DNA of 64,000 nt from Streptomyces marianii (lineage in GTDB: Bacteria; Actinomycetota; Actinomycetes; Streptomycetales; Streptomycetaceae), in assembly GCF_005795905.1 (NCBI RefSeq), contig NZ_VAWE01000001.1, positions 6,933,001-6,997,000 on the forward strand, given 5' to 3'. The notes beneath the pieces were generated by a model. That model searched no databases and was not told where the DNA came from. It worked only from the letters and a program-made list of their open reading frames with translations. Positions within the stretch are counted from its first letter, which is position 1. Every line of letters begins with the position of its first letter. A program made the position numbers and the translations under genes. This document shows positions 24,742 to 33,939 of the stretch, piece by piece.

Positions 24742-25752
24742 TCAGCCCGCCGGGACCACGGGCAGCGGGTACACCGGCGGTGTTCCGCCGAACTCCGGGC
24801 ACCGGGCCCGGTGGTCGCACCAGCCGCAGAGCCTGGTCGGACGCGGCCGCCAGTCGCCCGTCTCCGTGGCCCGCATGATCGCGTCCCACAGGGCCAGCAG
24901 CTTGCGCTCCACCCGCTCCAGATCCGCCGGGACCGGGTCGTACGTGAGCACCTCCCCGCTGCCCAGGTACACCAGCTGCAGCCGCCGCGGCACCACGCCC
25001 TTCAGCCGCCAGACCACCAGGGCGTAGAACTTCATCTGGAACAGCGCGCCCTCGCTGTACTCGGGGCGGGGCGCCTTGCCCGTCTTGTAGTCGACGATCC
25101 GCACCTCGCCCGTGGGCGCCACGTCCACCCGGTCGATCACCCCGCGCAGCCGCAGCCCCGACTCCAGCTCCGTCTCCACGAACAGCTCGCGCTCGGCCGG
25201 CTCCAGCCGCGTCGGGTCCTCCAGCGAGAACCAGCGCTCGACCAGCGCCTCCGCCTCGGACATCCAGCGCGCCAGCCGCTCGCCGTCCTCGTCCTGGGCG
25301 AACAGCTCGCCCAGCTCCGGCCGCGACTCCAGCAGCCTGTCCCACTGACCGGGGACGAGCGCCTTCGCACGCGGCGGCGTGCGCTCCACGGCCGGCGCGT
25401 CGAAGAGCCGTTCCAGGACCGCGTGCACCAGCGTGCCCCTGGTGGCCGCCTCGCTCGGCTTCTCCGGCAGCCGGTCGATCACCCGGAAGCGGTAGAGCAG
25501 CGGGCACTGCATGAAGTCGCTCGCCCGGGAGGGCGACAGCGACATCGGCGGCCGTCCCTCCGGCGGGGAGACGGGAGAACCCTCCGGCGGGACCGGATGC
25601 CCGTCGGCCGCGCCGGACTCGACCACCGGAAGGGGCTGCGGCGGCACCGCGGCGGCGGGCGGCGGCACCCCGGCCGAGGCCTCCGCGGCGGGCGGCGGCA
25701 CCTCCACGGGGTGCGGCGGGCCTTCCGGAACGGGCGGCTGACTCGTACTCAT
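24742..25752 (-). CDS. RecB-family PD-(D/E)XK exonuclease with Fe-S cysteines
   Basis: A 336-residue nuclease related to the RecB C-terminal domain and Cas4. A Pro-rich, disordered N-terminus of about 65 residues precedes the core. Seen: SPSRASDFMQCPLLYRFR (first cluster cysteine), RGTLVHAVLERLF with the active-site His, LRGVIDRVDVA (motif Asp), RIVDYKTGKAPR (catalytic D-x-K) and the terminal CGWCDHRARCPEF. The four cysteines fit an Fe-S cluster as in AddB and Cas4. There are no CRISPR repeats or cas1/cas2 nearby, so this is the housekeeping actinobacterial member that sits near trmI (compare the M. tuberculosis order). ATG at 25752. It probably acts in DNA repair. Confidence 0.88.
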   Translation of the reverse strand: MSTSQPPVPEGPPHPVEVPPPAAEASAGVPPPAAAVPPQPLPVVESGAADGHPVPPEGSPVSPPEGRPPMSLSPSRASDFMQCPLLYRFRVIDRLPEKPSEAATRGTLVHAVLERLFDAPAVERTPPRAKALVPGQWDRLLESRPELGELFAQDEDGERLARWMSEAEALVERWFSLEDPTRLEPAERELFVETELESGLRLRGVIDRVDVAPTGEVRIVDYKTGKAPRPEYSEGALFQMKFYALVVWRLKGVVPRRLQLVYLGSGEVLTYDPVPADLERVERKLLALWDAIMRATETGDWRPRPTRLCGWCDHRARCPEFGGTPPVYPLPVVPAG

Positions 25753-25859
25753 GACTCAGACCCTACGGCCCGCCACCGACAGCGAGCGGCATACCATCGA
25801 CGTCAGACCCTCTCGCACTGCATGATCGAGCGAGCCCCGCCTCGCGACGAAGGGAACCC

Positions 25860-27104
25860 GTGAAGAAGGACGAGGAGAGCGGCGAGCGTACGCGCGCGCG
25901 GTCCGGCACGGGGGAAGCGGACCCCGGCGGCGGACACGACCGCTCCGCGGAGCCCGGCGGCGGCATCCTCATGGGCCGCCCCTTCGGCGTGCCCGTGTAC
26001 GTCGCCCCCAGCTGGTTCGTGGTCGCGGCCCTCATCACCTGGGTCTTCGGCGGCCAGCTGGACCGGGTCCTGCCGGAGCTCGGTGGCGCCCGCTATCTCG
26101 TGTCGCTGTTCTTCGCGGTGGCCTTCTACGCGTCCGTGCTGGTCCACGAACTGGCCCACACCGTCGTGGCGCTGCGCTACAAGCTGCCCGTGCGGCGGAT
26201 CCAGCTCCAGTTCTTCGGGGGAGTCTCGGAGATCGAGAAGGAGTCGGAGACCCCGGGCCGGGAGTTCGTCCTCGCCTTCGTCGGGCCGTTGCTGTCGCTC
26301 GTCCTCGCCGCCGTCTTCTACGCCGGCATGCAGGCAGTCGAGCCCGGTACGGTACCGGGCGTGCTGCTGGCGGGGCTGATGATCTCCAACCTCATCGTCG
26401 CCGCCTTCAACCTTCTCCCCGGACTGCCGCTGGACGGCGGCCGGATGCTGCGCGCGGTCGTCTGGAAGATCACGGGCAGGGCGATGAGCGGGACCGTCGC
26501 CGCCGCCTGGGTCGGCCGCGCCCTCGCCGTCGCCGTACTGATCGGACTGCCCCTCCTCACCCACACCGGCGCCCTCGGCAACCCCACCGAGGACATCGGC
26601 GGCATGGAGACCGTCACCGACGCCCTGCTCGCCGCCATCCTCGCCGCGATCATCTGGACCGGCGCGGGCAACAGCCTGCGCATGGCCCGCCTGCGGGAGC
26701 ACCTGCCCGAACTGCGTGCCCGGGCCCTCACCCGGCGGGCCGTCCCCGTAGGCTCGGACACCCCGCTGTCCGAGGCGCTGCGGCGCGCCAACGAGGCCGG
26801 CGCCCGCGCCCTCGTCGTGGTCGACGGGCACGGCGATCCGACCGCCCTCGTCCGCGAGGCCGCGATCGTCGGCGTCCCCGAGCACCGCCGTCCCTGGGTC
26901 GCCGTAGGCGGTCTCGCCCAGGACCTCACGGACGGCATGAAGGTCCCCGCCGAACTCGCCGGCGAGGCACTGCTGGACCGGCTGCGCGCGAATCCGGCCA
27001 CCGAGTACCTGGTGGTGGAGGAGAACGGGGAGATCTACGGAGTGCTCTCCACGGCGGACGTCGAGCGGGCCTTCGTGGCCGCGATGGCCCGCCCCGGCTC
27101 CTGA
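25860..27104 (+). CDS. Site-2 metalloprotease (M50) with CBS domains
   Basis: An intramembrane zinc protease of 414 residues. The HExxH motif is in VHELAHTVV within a membrane helix, and the third ligand lies in NLLPGLPLDGGRML. Other membrane segments flank these (SWFVVAALITWVFG, VLAFVGPLLSLVLAAVFY, ALLAAILAAIIWTG). The C-terminal about 130 residues contain a pair of CBS-like modules (VGSDTPLSEALRRANEAGAR and TEYLVVEENGEIYGVLSTAD). This is the Rip3-like layout. The GTG start has AGGGAACCC upstream and a charged cytoplasmic N-terminus of about 37 residues. The trmI gene follows after 44 bases. The substrate, often an anti-sigma factor or other membrane protein, is unknown. Confidence 0.92.
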   Translation: MKKDEESGERTRARSGTGEADPGGGHDRSAEPGGGILMGRPFGVPVYVAPSWFVVAALITWVFGGQLDRVLPELGGARYLVSLFFAVAFYASVLVHELAHTVVALRYKLPVRRIQLQFFGGVSEIEKESETPGREFVLAFVGPLLSLVLAAVFYAGMQAVEPGTVPGVLLAGLMISNLIVAAFNLLPGLPLDGGRMLRAVVWKITGRAMSGTVAAAWVGRALAVAVLIGLPLLTHTGALGNPTEDIGGMETVTDALLAAILAAIIWTGAGNSLRMARLREHLPELRARALTRRAVPVGSDTPLSEALRRANEAGARALVVVDGHGDPTALVREAAIVGVPEHRRPWVAVGGLAQDLTDGMKVPAELAGEALLDRLRANPATEYLVVEENGEIYGVLSTADVERAFVAAMARPGS

Positions 27105-27136
27105 ACCTCGTGGCACGGGCGGCTTCCCGCACCCCA

Positions 27137-27142
27137 TACACT
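27137..27142 (+). promoter_or_regulatory. -10 box TACACT, leaderless trmI start
   Basis: TACACT is followed by six bases and the trmI ATG, and no ribosome-binding site is present. Transcription should start at the A of the ATG. Confidence 0.65.
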
Positions 27143-27148
27143 GGTCAC

Positions 27149-28036
27149 ATGTCCGAACCGACCGGTGCCGCCCGCCGTCGCGGGCCCTTCAAGGTCGGGG
27201 ACCAGGTCCAGCTCACCGATCCCAAGGGACGCCACTACACGTTCACGCTCGAGGCCGGGAAGAACTTCCACACCCACAAGGGTTCCTTCCCGCACGACGA
27301 GCTGATCGGCGCCCCCGAGGGCAGTGTTGTCCGTACCACGGGAAACGTCGCCTACCTCGCGCTGCGCCCCCTGCTCCCCGACTACGTCCTGTCCATGCCC
27401 CGCGGCGCAGCCGTGGTCTACCCCAAGGACGCGGGGCAGATCCTGGCCTTCGCCGACATCTTCTCCGGGGCCCGCGTCGTGGAGGCGGGTGTCGGCTCCG
27501 GCTCGCTGAGCGCCTTCCTGCTGCGCGCGATCGGCGACGAGGGCATGCTGCACTCCTACGAGCGCCGTGAGGACTTCGCGGAGATCGCCAAGGGCAACGT
27601 CGAGCGCTACTTCGGCGGACCGCACCCGGCCTGGACGCTGACCGTCGGGGACCTGCAGGACAACCTCTCGGACGCCGACGTCGACCGCGTCATCCTGGAC
27701 ATGCTCGCGCCCTGGGAGTGCCTGGAGGCCGTCTCCAAGGCGCTCGTCCCCGGCGGCATCCTGTGCTGCTACGTGGCGACCACCACGCAGCTCGCCCGGA
27801 CCGTCGAGTCCATCCGCGAGATCGGCTGCTACGCCGAGCCGCAGCCGTGGGAGTCCATGATCCGCAACTGGCACGTCGAGGGGCTGGCCGTGCGGCCGGA
27901 CCATCGGATGATCGGCCACACCGGCTTCCTGGTCACCGCCCGTCGGCTCGCGGACGGCGTGGAGCCGCCGATGCGCCGCCGCAGGCCCGCCAAGGGCGCC
28001 TACGGCGAGGACTACGAGGGCCCGAACAAGGGCTGA
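27149..28036 (+). CDS. trmI: tRNA (adenine-58-N1)-methyltransferase
   Basis: This enzyme methylates A58 in the T-loop of tRNA using S-adenosylmethionine, as a homotetramer in the cytoplasm. It has 295 residues. An N-terminal beta domain (FKVGDQVQLTDPKGRHYTFT) precedes the Rossmann methyltransferase fold. SAM motif I is VVEAGVGSGSLSAFLLRAIG and motif IV is VILDMLAPWECLEAV. Further conserved stretches are YPKDAGQILAFADIF and WHVEGLAVRPDHRMIGHTGF. The C-terminus is basic. The ATG at 27149 directly follows a leaderless-type -10 box. The gene lies beside the RecB nuclease and ahead of the proteasome genes, the conserved actinobacterial order. Confidence 0.95.
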   Translation: MSEPTGAARRRGPFKVGDQVQLTDPKGRHYTFTLEAGKNFHTHKGSFPHDELIGAPEGSVVRTTGNVAYLALRPLLPDYVLSMPRGAAVVYPKDAGQILAFADIFSGARVVEAGVGSGSLSAFLLRAIGDEGMLHSYERREDFAEIAKGNVERYFGGPHPAWTLTVGDLQDNLSDADVDRVILDMLAPWECLEAVSKALVPGGILCCYVATTTQLARTVESIREIGCYAEPQPWESMIRNWHVEGLAVRPDHRMIGHTGFLVTARRLADGVEPPMRRRRPAKGAYGEDYEGPNKG

Positions 28037-28050
28037 GCACCCGTCAGCGA

Positions 28051-28082
28051 CCGCCCCGCGCCCGGATCCGGGCGCGGGGCGG
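28051..28082 (+). terminator. trmI terminator
   Basis: A perfect 32-base palindrome, CCGCCCCGCGCCCG-GATC-CGGGCGCGGGGCGG, 15 bases after the trmI stop codon. Confidence 0.88.
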
Positions 28083-28289
28083 AGGCGTTGTCACAACACT
28101 CCCGCTCCCAAGCCGACTTCCGGTCGCCGCGGGAGAACTCGACGGTGGCCCCGGCGCGTTGGATCGTGCCGGGCGGATTGCACCGGTTTTTCGCCACGGC
28201 GGTTTCGCACCCCGCCGTTCCCGTGCCCTGTGACGTGTGGCACGATGCGGGCACCCCACCGGAACCGCTGCTCAACAGGAGACGCCTCG

Positions 28290-28874
28290 GTGCAGACCTC
28301 CGCCGTCCCGGATCTCGCGCACACCCACGCCCGCCCGGTGCACTGGCTGGCCACCGCGACGGCGATGTCCGCGGTCGTCGCCCTGGCGGGCCTGCTGCAG
28401 CCGGACCATGCCCGAGCGGGCCAGCCCGGGAGCCGGGAAACCACCGCGGCGGCCCCCGCTCCGGTGCCCGCCCCCGACGCAGACGGCGTCGCGCTGCCCC
28501 TGGAGTGCGGCGGGGCGCCGACCGTGGTGGTCGGGCGGGCCACCGGAGACCTGGACGGCGACGGCGGCCGGGAGACGGTCGTGGCGGCGCGCTGCGAGGC
28601 CGGTTCCGGCACCCCGCCCAGCGGGGTCTACGTACTGGCCCGGTCCCGCACCGGGGAGCCCCGCGTCGTCGCCACCCTGCTGGAGCCCGCGCGACGGCAG
28701 AGCGTCGGCGAGCTCGCCGTCCGTGACGGAGTCGTCACGGCCGAGCTCCTCGGGTATTCGTCGCCGGACGTGCCGCGCTGCTGCCCGGACGAGCGGGAGA
28801 CGGTCAACTGGCGGTGGAGCGGGGGGAAGTTCGTCGAGTCCGGCGTGGACGGGGACGCCACCGGGAGTGTGTGA
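28290..28874 (+). CDS. Secreted or membrane-anchored protein of unknown function
   Basis: 194 residues. After a cytoplasmic stretch of about 20 residues a hydrophobic segment (WLATATAMSAVVALAGLL) should act as a signal or anchor. Then comes an Ala/Pro-rich linker and an extracellular domain with ATGDLDGDGGRETVVAARC, resembling an FG-GAP/calcium-binding loop. Four cysteines (ECGG, ARCE, RCCPD) could form disulfides. The GTG at 28290 has CAGGAGAC upstream. It occupies the place of Rv2116/Rv2117-type secreted proteins beside mpa in mycobacteria, but I do not recognise the family. Confidence 0.7.
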   Translation: MQTSAVPDLAHTHARPVHWLATATAMSAVVALAGLLQPDHARAGQPGSRETTAAAPAPVPAPDADGVALPLECGGAPTVVVGRATGDLDGDGGRETVVAARCEAGSGTPPSGVYVLARSRTGEPRVVATLLEPARRQSVGELAVRDGVVTAELLGYSSPDVPRCCPDERETVNWRWSGGKFVESGVDGDATGSV

Positions 28875-28904
28875 GAGGTCACCCACGGTCCGTGGGGACA
28901 GCCC

Positions 28905-29183
28905 CTACTCGGCGTCGGGCCCGTACACCTCGGTCTTGTCCGAGACGCGGCGTACATGGATGCAGTCGCCGGGGCACTCCTTGGCCGAATCGATGACGTC
29001 GGTCAGCAGCGGCAGCGGTACGGGCGTTGTGGCGCCCGGGTCCTGCAGCAGCTCGTCGTCGGCGCTCTTCACGTACGCCAGGCCGTCGATGTCCAGCTCG
29101 AAGACCTCGGGCGCGTACTGGGCGCAGATGCCGTCGCCGGTGCACAGCTCCTGGTCGATCCAGACTTCGAGAGCCTCGTTCAT
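28905..29183 (-). CDS. Ferredoxin, probable [3Fe-4S] type
   Basis: A 92-residue small electron carrier in the cytoplasm. The cysteine pattern is CTGDGIC (C-x5-C) and, near the C-terminus, ECPGDCIHV (Cys-Pro), the arrangement of actinobacterial [3Fe-4S] ferredoxins that serve cytochromes P450 and similar oxygenases. The extra Cys in GDC could belong to a disordered position rather than a cluster. The ATG at 29183 begins MNEALEVWIDQ. It is divergent from mpa/arc with 258 bases between. No P450 or reductase is adjacent, so the partner is unknown. Confidence 0.9.
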   Translation of the reverse strand: MNEALEVWIDQELCTGDGICAQYAPEVFELDIDGLAYVKSADDELLQDPGATTPVPLPLLTDVIDSAKECPGDCIHVRRVSDKTEVYGPDAE

Positions 29184-29397
29184 GTCGCCTGCCGTTCCTG
29201 CGCGGTGTGCATCAAGCCGTGTGTGTATCAATACGGGCCAGCCCTGACGGGTGTTGACCGTTCCGACCATACAACCGCCCGCTTTCCGATGTTGATGGGT
29301 GGGTATTCCCCTGGCGTGAGGGGCAGCGCAAGGGTGAAGATCGGACACACCCCTTCCGTCTTTGTGATCTAGGGGTTTCAATCACCACCCACCCAGG

Positions 29398-29403
29398 TAG
29401 GGT
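29398..29403 (+). promoter_or_regulatory. -10 box TAGGGT for mpa/arc
   Basis: TAGGGT lies 38 bases before the GTG at 29442. A strong GGAGGAGGTGAGG ribosome-binding site follows. Confidence 0.5.
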
Positions 29404-29441
29404 CAGGAAGCGTCCAGCTCCCCTTGGAGGAGGTGAGGACC

Positions 29442-31208
29442 GTGGCAGCCCACGACGACGACAACAACCGCGGCTTCCGGCCGGGGCGGGGGTCTGAAGA
29501 CCCCGCCGGCCAGGTCGCCTATCTCGAGCAGGAAATCGCCGTCCTGCGCCGCAAGCTCGCCGACTCTCCGCGTCATACGAGGATTCTCGAGGAGCGGATC
29601 GTCGAGCTGCAGACGAACCTGGCCGGCGTGTCCGCGCAGAACGAACGACTGGCGAACACGCTCCGTGAGGCCCGAGACCAGATCGTGGCCCTCAAGGAAG
29701 AGGTCGACCGGCTCGCGCAGCCGCCGGCCGGCTTCGGTGTCTTCCTGCAGGCCAACGAGGACGGCACCGCCGACATCTTCACCGGCGGCCGGAAGCTCCG
29801 GGTCAACGTCAGCCCCGGCGTCGAAGCCGAAGAGCTCCGGCGCGGCCAGGAGGTCATGCTCAACGAGGCGCTCAACGTGGTCGAGGCCATGGAGTTCGAG
29901 CGCACCGGGGACATCGTCACCCTCAAGGAGATCCTCGAGGACGGCGAGCGGGCCCTGGTGATCGGGCACACCGACGAGGAACGGGTGGTGCGGCTCGCCG
30001 AGCCACTGCTGGCCGTCACCATCCGCCCCGGCGACGCCCTGCTGCTCGAGCCCAGGTCCGGGTACGTGTACGAGGTCGTGCCCAAGAGCGAGGTCGAGGA
30101 GCTGGTCCTCGAAGAGGTCCCGGACGTCGACTACGACAAGATCGGCGGCCTCGGCGGTCAGATCGAGATGATCCGGGACGCCGTCGAGCTCCCGTACCTC
30201 CACCCCGACCTCTTCAAGGAGCACGAACTGCGGCCGCCGAAGGGCATCCTGCTCTACGGCCCGCCCGGATGCGGCAAGACGCTGATCGCGAAGGCCGTCG
30301 CCAACTCCCTTGCCAAGAAGGTCGCCGAGGTGACCGGCCAGCCCGCGGGGAAGAGCTACTTCCTCAACATCAAGGGCCCCGAGCTCCTCAACAAGTACGT
30401 CGGCGAGACCGAGCGGCACATCCGCCTGGTCTTCCAGCGCGCCCGTGAGAAGGCCGGTGAGGGCACGCCCGTCATCGTCTTCTTCGACGAGATGGAGTCC
30501 CTCTTCCGCACCCGCGGCTCCGGTGTCAGCTCGGACGTCGAGAACACGATCGTTCCCCAGCTGCTCGCCGAGATCGACGGTGTGGAGGGCCTGGAGAACG
30601 TGATCGTGATCGGCGCCTCCAACCGCGAGGACATGATCGACCCCGCGATCCTGCGGCCCGGCCGGCTCGACGTCAAGATCAAGATCGAGCGCCCGGACGC
30701 GGAGGCGGCGAAGGACATCTTCGCGAAGTACCTCACGCCGTCGCTGCCGCTGCACGCGGACGACCTCTCCGAGCACACCGGTTCCAAGGAAGCGGCCGTC
30801 CAGGGCATGATCCAGTCGGTCGTGGAGCAGATGTACGCGGAATCCGAGGAGAACCGCTTCCTCGAGGTCACCTACGCCAACGGGGACAAGGAAGTCCTTT
30901 ACTTCAAGGACTTCAATTCCGGCGCCATGATCCAGAACATCGTGGACCGGGCGAAGAAGATGGCCATCAAGGCCTTCCTCGATCACAACCAGAAGGGTCT
31001 CCGCGTCGCGCACCTGCTCCAGGCCTGCGTCGACGAATTCAAGGAGAACGAGGACCTGCCGAACACCACAAACCCGGACGACTGGGCCCGGATCTCCGGA
31101 AAGAAGGGCGAGCGGATCGTGTTCATCCGCACCCTCGTCACCGGAAAGCAGGGCGCGGACACCGGACGCTCCATCGACACGGTGGCGAACACCGGTCAGT
31201 ACCTGTAG
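29442..31208 (+). CDS. arc: Proteasome-associated AAA+ ATPase Mpa/ARC
   Basis: This hexameric unfoldase recognises pupylated proteins and threads them into the 20S proteasome. It has 588 residues. An N-terminal coiled coil (about 20-90, [15 protein letters not shown], then [15 protein letters not shown]) binds Pup. Two OB-fold inter-domains (about 95-235) follow, then the AAA+ module with Walker A GPPGCGKT, Walker [12 protein letters not shown] and the sensor/arginine-finger region [17 protein letters not shown]. The C-terminus is GQYL, the tail that docks into the proteasome alpha ring. The GTG at 29442 gives the usual [11 protein letters not shown] start after a strong Shine-Dalgarno. It is followed by dop and pup. 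Confidence 0.96.
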   Translation: MAAHDDDNNRGFRPGRGSEDPAGQVAYLEQEIAVLRRKLADSPRHTRILEERIVELQTNLAGVSAQNERLANTLREARDQIVALKEEVDRLAQPPAGFGVFLQANEDGTADIFTGGRKLRVNVSPGVEAEELRRGQEVMLNEALNVVEAMEFERTGDIVTLKEILEDGERALVIGHTDEERVVRLAEPLLAVTIRPGDALLLEPRSGYVYEVVPKSEVEELVLEEVPDVDYDKIGGLGGQIEMIRDAVELPYLHPDLFKEHELRPPKGILLYGPPGCGKTLIAKAVANSLAKKVAEVTGQPAGKSYFLNIKGPELLNKYVGETERHIRLVFQRAREKAGEGTPVIVFFDEMESLFRTRGSGVSSDVENTIVPQLLAEIDGVEGLENVIVIGASNREDMIDPAILRPGRLDVKIKIERPDAEAAKDIFAKYLTPSLPLHADDLSEHTGSKEAAVQGMIQSVVEQMYAESEENRFLEVTYANGDKEVLYFKDFNSGAMIQNIVDRAKKMAIKAFLDHNQKGLRVAHLLQACVDEFKENEDLPNTTNPDDWARISGKKGERIVFIRTLVTGKQGADTGRSIDTVANTGQYL

Positions 31209-31211
31209 ATC

Positions 31212-31278
31212 GCAGCCCGGCTGCGGATGTCCTGGGGCTCCCCTTGGAAAACGGGGGAGGGCATCCGCAGCCGGCTGC
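31212..31278 (+). terminator. arc/mpa terminator
   Basis: GCAGCCCGGCTGCGGATG (31212-31229) pairs with CATCCGCAGCCGGCTGC (31262-31278) with one bulged C, beginning four bases after the stop codon and followed by TTTCC. Confidence 0.75.
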
Positions 31279-31478
31279 TTTCCGAAGGGTTCCGGACGGG
31301 TAATCGCACCACACAGGGCAATGACCGAATTGATCTCCCCACCAGCGCAGAGGCGTTCTAGGCTCGTCCGTACCGCCGCGTCGCGCCGTGCGGGGACGGG
31401 CACCGCACACGCAACGGAGAACGAGCGGTACTTGAGCGCCGCTCCCGGACGGGAGCGCCGCCGGGCAAGGAGGGCCGC

Positions 31479-32990
31479 ATGACCGTACGGCGAGTAATGG
31501 GCATCGAGACGGAGTACGGGATCTCCGTCCCCGGCCACCCGAACGCCAATGCCATGCTCACCTCGTCCCAGATCGTCAACGCCTATGCGGCGGCGATGCA
31601 CCGGGCGCGCCGCGCCCGCTGGGACTTCGAGGAGGAGAATCCCCTGCGCGACGCCCGGGGCTTCGACCTGGCCCGTGAGGCGGCCGACTCCAGCCAGCTC
31701 ACCGACGAGGACATCGGCCTGGCCAACGTGATCCTCACCAACGGCGCCCGGCTCTACGTGGACCACGCCCATCCCGAGTACAGCGCCCCCGAGGTCACCA
31801 ACCCCCGCGACGCCGTGCTCTGGGACAAGGCCGGCGAGCGGATCATGGCGGAGGCGGCCGAGCGCGCCGCCCAGCTGCCCGGCGCCCAGCCCATCCACCT
31901 GTACAAGAACAACACCGACAACAAGGGCGCGTCCTACGGCACGCACGAGAACTACCTGATGAAGCGGGAGACCGCCTTCTCGGACATCGTGCGGCACCTG
32001 ACGCCGTTCTTCGTGTCCCGCCAGGTGGTGACCGGAGCCGGCCGGGTCGGGATCGGCCAGGACGGTCACGAGCACGGCTTCCAGATCAGCCAGCGGGCCG
32101 ACTACTTCGAGGTGGAGGTGGGCCTGGAGACCACCCTGAAGCGGCCCATCATCAACACCCGGGACGAGCCGCACGCCGACGCGGAGAAGTACCGCCGGCT
32201 CCATGTGATCATCGGCGACGCGAACCTGTCCGAGATCTCGACCTACCTCAAGCTCGGTACGACCGCGCTGGTGCTGTCGATGATCGAGGACGGTTTCATC
32301 AACGTCGACCTGGCCGTCGACCAGCCCGTGCGCACGCTGCACCAGGTCTCCCACGACCCGACGCTGCGGCGGCTGGTCACGCTGCGCAGCGGCCGGACAC
32401 TCACCGCGGTCCAGCTGCAGATGGAGTACTTCGAACTGGCGCGCAAGTACGTCGAGGACCGCTTCGGCGTGGACGCGGACGAGCAGACCAAGGACGTCCT
32501 GGTGCGCTGGGAGGACACGCTCAACCGGCTCGAGAACGACCCGATGAGCCTGTCCGGGGAGCTGGACTGGGTCGCCAAGCGGGAGATCCTGGAGGGCTAC
32601 CGCAGGCGCGACGACCTCGACTGGGACGCGGCCCGGCTGCACCTGGTGGACCTGCAGTACGCGGACGTACGCCCCGAGAAGGGGCTCTACAACCGTCTGG
32701 CGGCCCGCGGCAAGATGAAGCGGCTCCTGGACGAGCCCGACGTCGAGCGGGCCGAGAGCAAGCCCCCTGAGGACACCAGGGCGTACTTCCGCGGCCGCTG
32801 CCTGGAGCAGTACGCGGACGACGTGGCCGCCGCCTCCTGGGACTCGGTGATCTTCGATCTGCCGGGTCGGGACTCCCTGCAGCGCGTACCGACGCTGGAA
32901 CCGTTGCGTGGTACACGTAACCATGTCAAGGAGCTCCTTGACCGGTGCCGGACGGCGGAAGACCTGGTCCGTGTCCTCTCCGGGGGCTGA
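31479..32990 (+). CDS. dop: Depupylase / Pup deamidase Dop
   Basis: This enzyme converts the C-terminal glutamine of Pup to glutamate and removes Pup from substrates, using ATP as a cofactor. It has 503 residues and belongs to the glutamine-synthetase-related carboxylate-amine ligase fold. Seen: the N-terminal strand [20 protein letters not shown] with the metal-binding Glu, [36 protein letters not shown], and [20 protein letters not shown]. The Dop-loop (about residues 40-80, [20 protein letters not shown]) is absent from PafA and distinguishes the two. ATG at 31479 with AAGGAGGG upstream. Pup deamidation is needed here because this Pup ends in Gln. Confidence 0.96.
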   Translation: MTVRRVMGIETEYGISVPGHPNANAMLTSSQIVNAYAAAMHRARRARWDFEEENPLRDARGFDLAREAADSSQLTDEDIGLANVILTNGARLYVDHAHPEYSAPEVTNPRDAVLWDKAGERIMAEAAERAAQLPGAQPIHLYKNNTDNKGASYGTHENYLMKRETAFSDIVRHLTPFFVSRQVVTGAGRVGIGQDGHEHGFQISQRADYFEVEVGLETTLKRPIINTRDEPHADAEKYRRLHVIIGDANLSEISTYLKLGTTALVLSMIEDGFINVDLAVDQPVRTLHQVSHDPTLRRLVTLRSGRTLTAVQLQMEYFELARKYVEDRFGVDADEQTKDVLVRWEDTLNRLENDPMSLSGELDWVAKREILEGYRRRDDLDWDAARLHLVDLQYADVRPEKGLYNRLAARGKMKRLLDEPDVERAESKPPEDTRAYFRGRCLEQYADDVAAASWDSVIFDLPGRDSLQRVPTLEPLRGTRNHVKELLDRCRTAEDLVRVLSGG

Positions 32991-33057
32991 AACGGCCCGC
33001 GTCCGGGAATCATGGAGGTGGGCCCCGGACGTTGAGGAAAGTGCGGGGCCGATGTCG

Positions 33058-33075
33058 GACCCTCCTTGTAGGGTC
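33058..33075 (+). promoter_or_regulatory. Inverted repeat overlapping the pup -10 box
   Basis: GACCCT (33058-33063) and AGGGTC (33070-33075) are exact complements around a six-base spacer, and the TAGGGT -10 box (33069-33074) lies in the right arm. This could be a regulator site controlling pup. Confidence 0.4.
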
Positions 33076-33122
33076 TGATCTTGAGTCCGAACCAAGCGGG
33101 CGAACCGAGCGGGGTGAGGGAT

Positions 33123-33341
33123 ATGGCGACCAAGGACACCGGCGGCGGGCAGCAGCGGGCCACGCGCTCCACCGAGGAGGTCGAGGAGCAGGCGCAGGAC
33201 GCGCAGGCCTCCGAGGATCTCAAGGAGCGCCAGGAGAAGCTGTCCGACGACGTCGACTCCGTGCTCGACGAGATCGACGACGTCTTGGAAGAAAATGCAG
33301 AGGACTTCGTTCGGAGTTTTGTGCAAAAGGGCGGTCAGTAG
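33123..33341 (+). CDS. pup: Prokaryotic ubiquitin-like protein Pup
   Basis: A small, mostly disordered protein modifier of 72 residues, attached through its C-terminus to lysines of target proteins. The N-terminus is ATKDTGGGQQRATRSTEEVE. The central helix-forming region (KERQEKLSDDVDSVLDEIDD) binds the Mpa coiled coil. The C-terminus is QKGGQ, so Dop must first deamidate Gln to Glu. The ATG at 33123 was chosen over an upstream GTG/TTG because it gives the family-standard start; GGGGTGAGGG lies before it. The gene lies between dop and the endonuclease-VII-like gene that precedes prcB. Confidence 0.97.
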   Translation: MATKDTGGGQQRATRSTEEVEEQAQDAQASEDLKERQEKLSDDVDSVLDEIDDVLEENAEDFVRSFVQKGGQ

Positions 33342-33345
33342 GTAA

Positions 33346-33939
33346 ATGTCCAAAGTGGACATTGAGGAAAAATGCTCAACCCGCCAGAAGGTACTTCCGG
33401 CCAGCGCATTCGCGTCGAACAAGTCGCGGCCCGACGGGCTGCAGACCACTCGCCGCGAATGCGCTGCCGAGTACCACCGACGCCGTCAGAGGGCTCAGGG
33501 TAAGACGGTCCGAATCAAGGTCGATGTCCCTGCTGGGTACAAGGAGTGCCGGACCTGCGGCGAGGTGAAGCCCCACAGCGAATGGCATCGCCACGCGACC
33601 GCATCCGATGGCCTCTCGACGCGCTGCAAAGCGTGCAGGGCCATCCAGGGCCGTCAGGGGCATCTGAAGCGTCAGTACGGCATCACCGAGGCCGAGCGCA
33701 ACGACATGGTCTCGTTGCAGATGGGTGTCTGCGTGATCTCCCTGTCCGCTCCTGCAGCGCATGTGGATCACTGTCATGAGACGGGTAGGGTCCGTGGCGT
33801 ACTGTGCTTCAACTGCAATTCGGCCATCGGCAAGTTGGGAGACGATCCCGACACCGTCCGGCGGGCTGCCGCCTACTTGGAAGGAACCTCGTGGAAGCCA
33901 ACCCTCGTAGCACCGGGCGTCTACCGGCTGCCTTCCTGA
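33346..33939 (+). CDS. Endonuclease-VII-like HNH protein with degenerate zinc ligands
   Basis: 197 residues, resembling phage-type recombination endonuclease VII proteins. In several Streptomyces a gene of this kind sits between pup and prcB. The middle treble-clef finger is intact (ECRTC...RCKAC). The C-terminal nuclease motif is [20 protein letters not shown]. However, the first, related finger reads KCSTR...TRREC, with arginine at two expected cysteines, and the endo-VII zinc site reads CVIS instead of C-x2-C, so half its zinc ligands are lost. The start lies four bases after pup and the 3' end overlaps prcB by 49 bases, which implies co-transcription. Base composition is lower in GC than the flanking genes. 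Nuclease activity is doubtful. Confidence 0.8.
   Translation: MSKVDIEEKCSTRQKVLPASAFASNKSRPDGLQTTRRECAAEYHRRRQRAQGKTVRIKVDVPAGYKECRTCGEVKPHSEWHRHATASDGLSTRCKACRAIQGRQGHLKRQYGITEAERNDMVSLQMGVCVISLSAPAAHVDHCHETGRVRGVLCFNCNSAIGKLGDDPDTVRRAAAYLEGTSWKPTLVAPGVYRLPS

Noticed and set aside
29403..33449. A 1348-residue open frame on the minus strand opposite mpa, dop and pup
   Set aside because: It is the high-GC antisense shadow of three certain genes, has repetitive V/G/D/H composition and no recognisable domain.
33346..33939. Prophage or homing element suggested by the endonuclease-VII-like gene
   Set aside because: No phage genes, integrase or attachment repeats surround it, and from memory Streptomyces relatives keep a similar gene in the same place.
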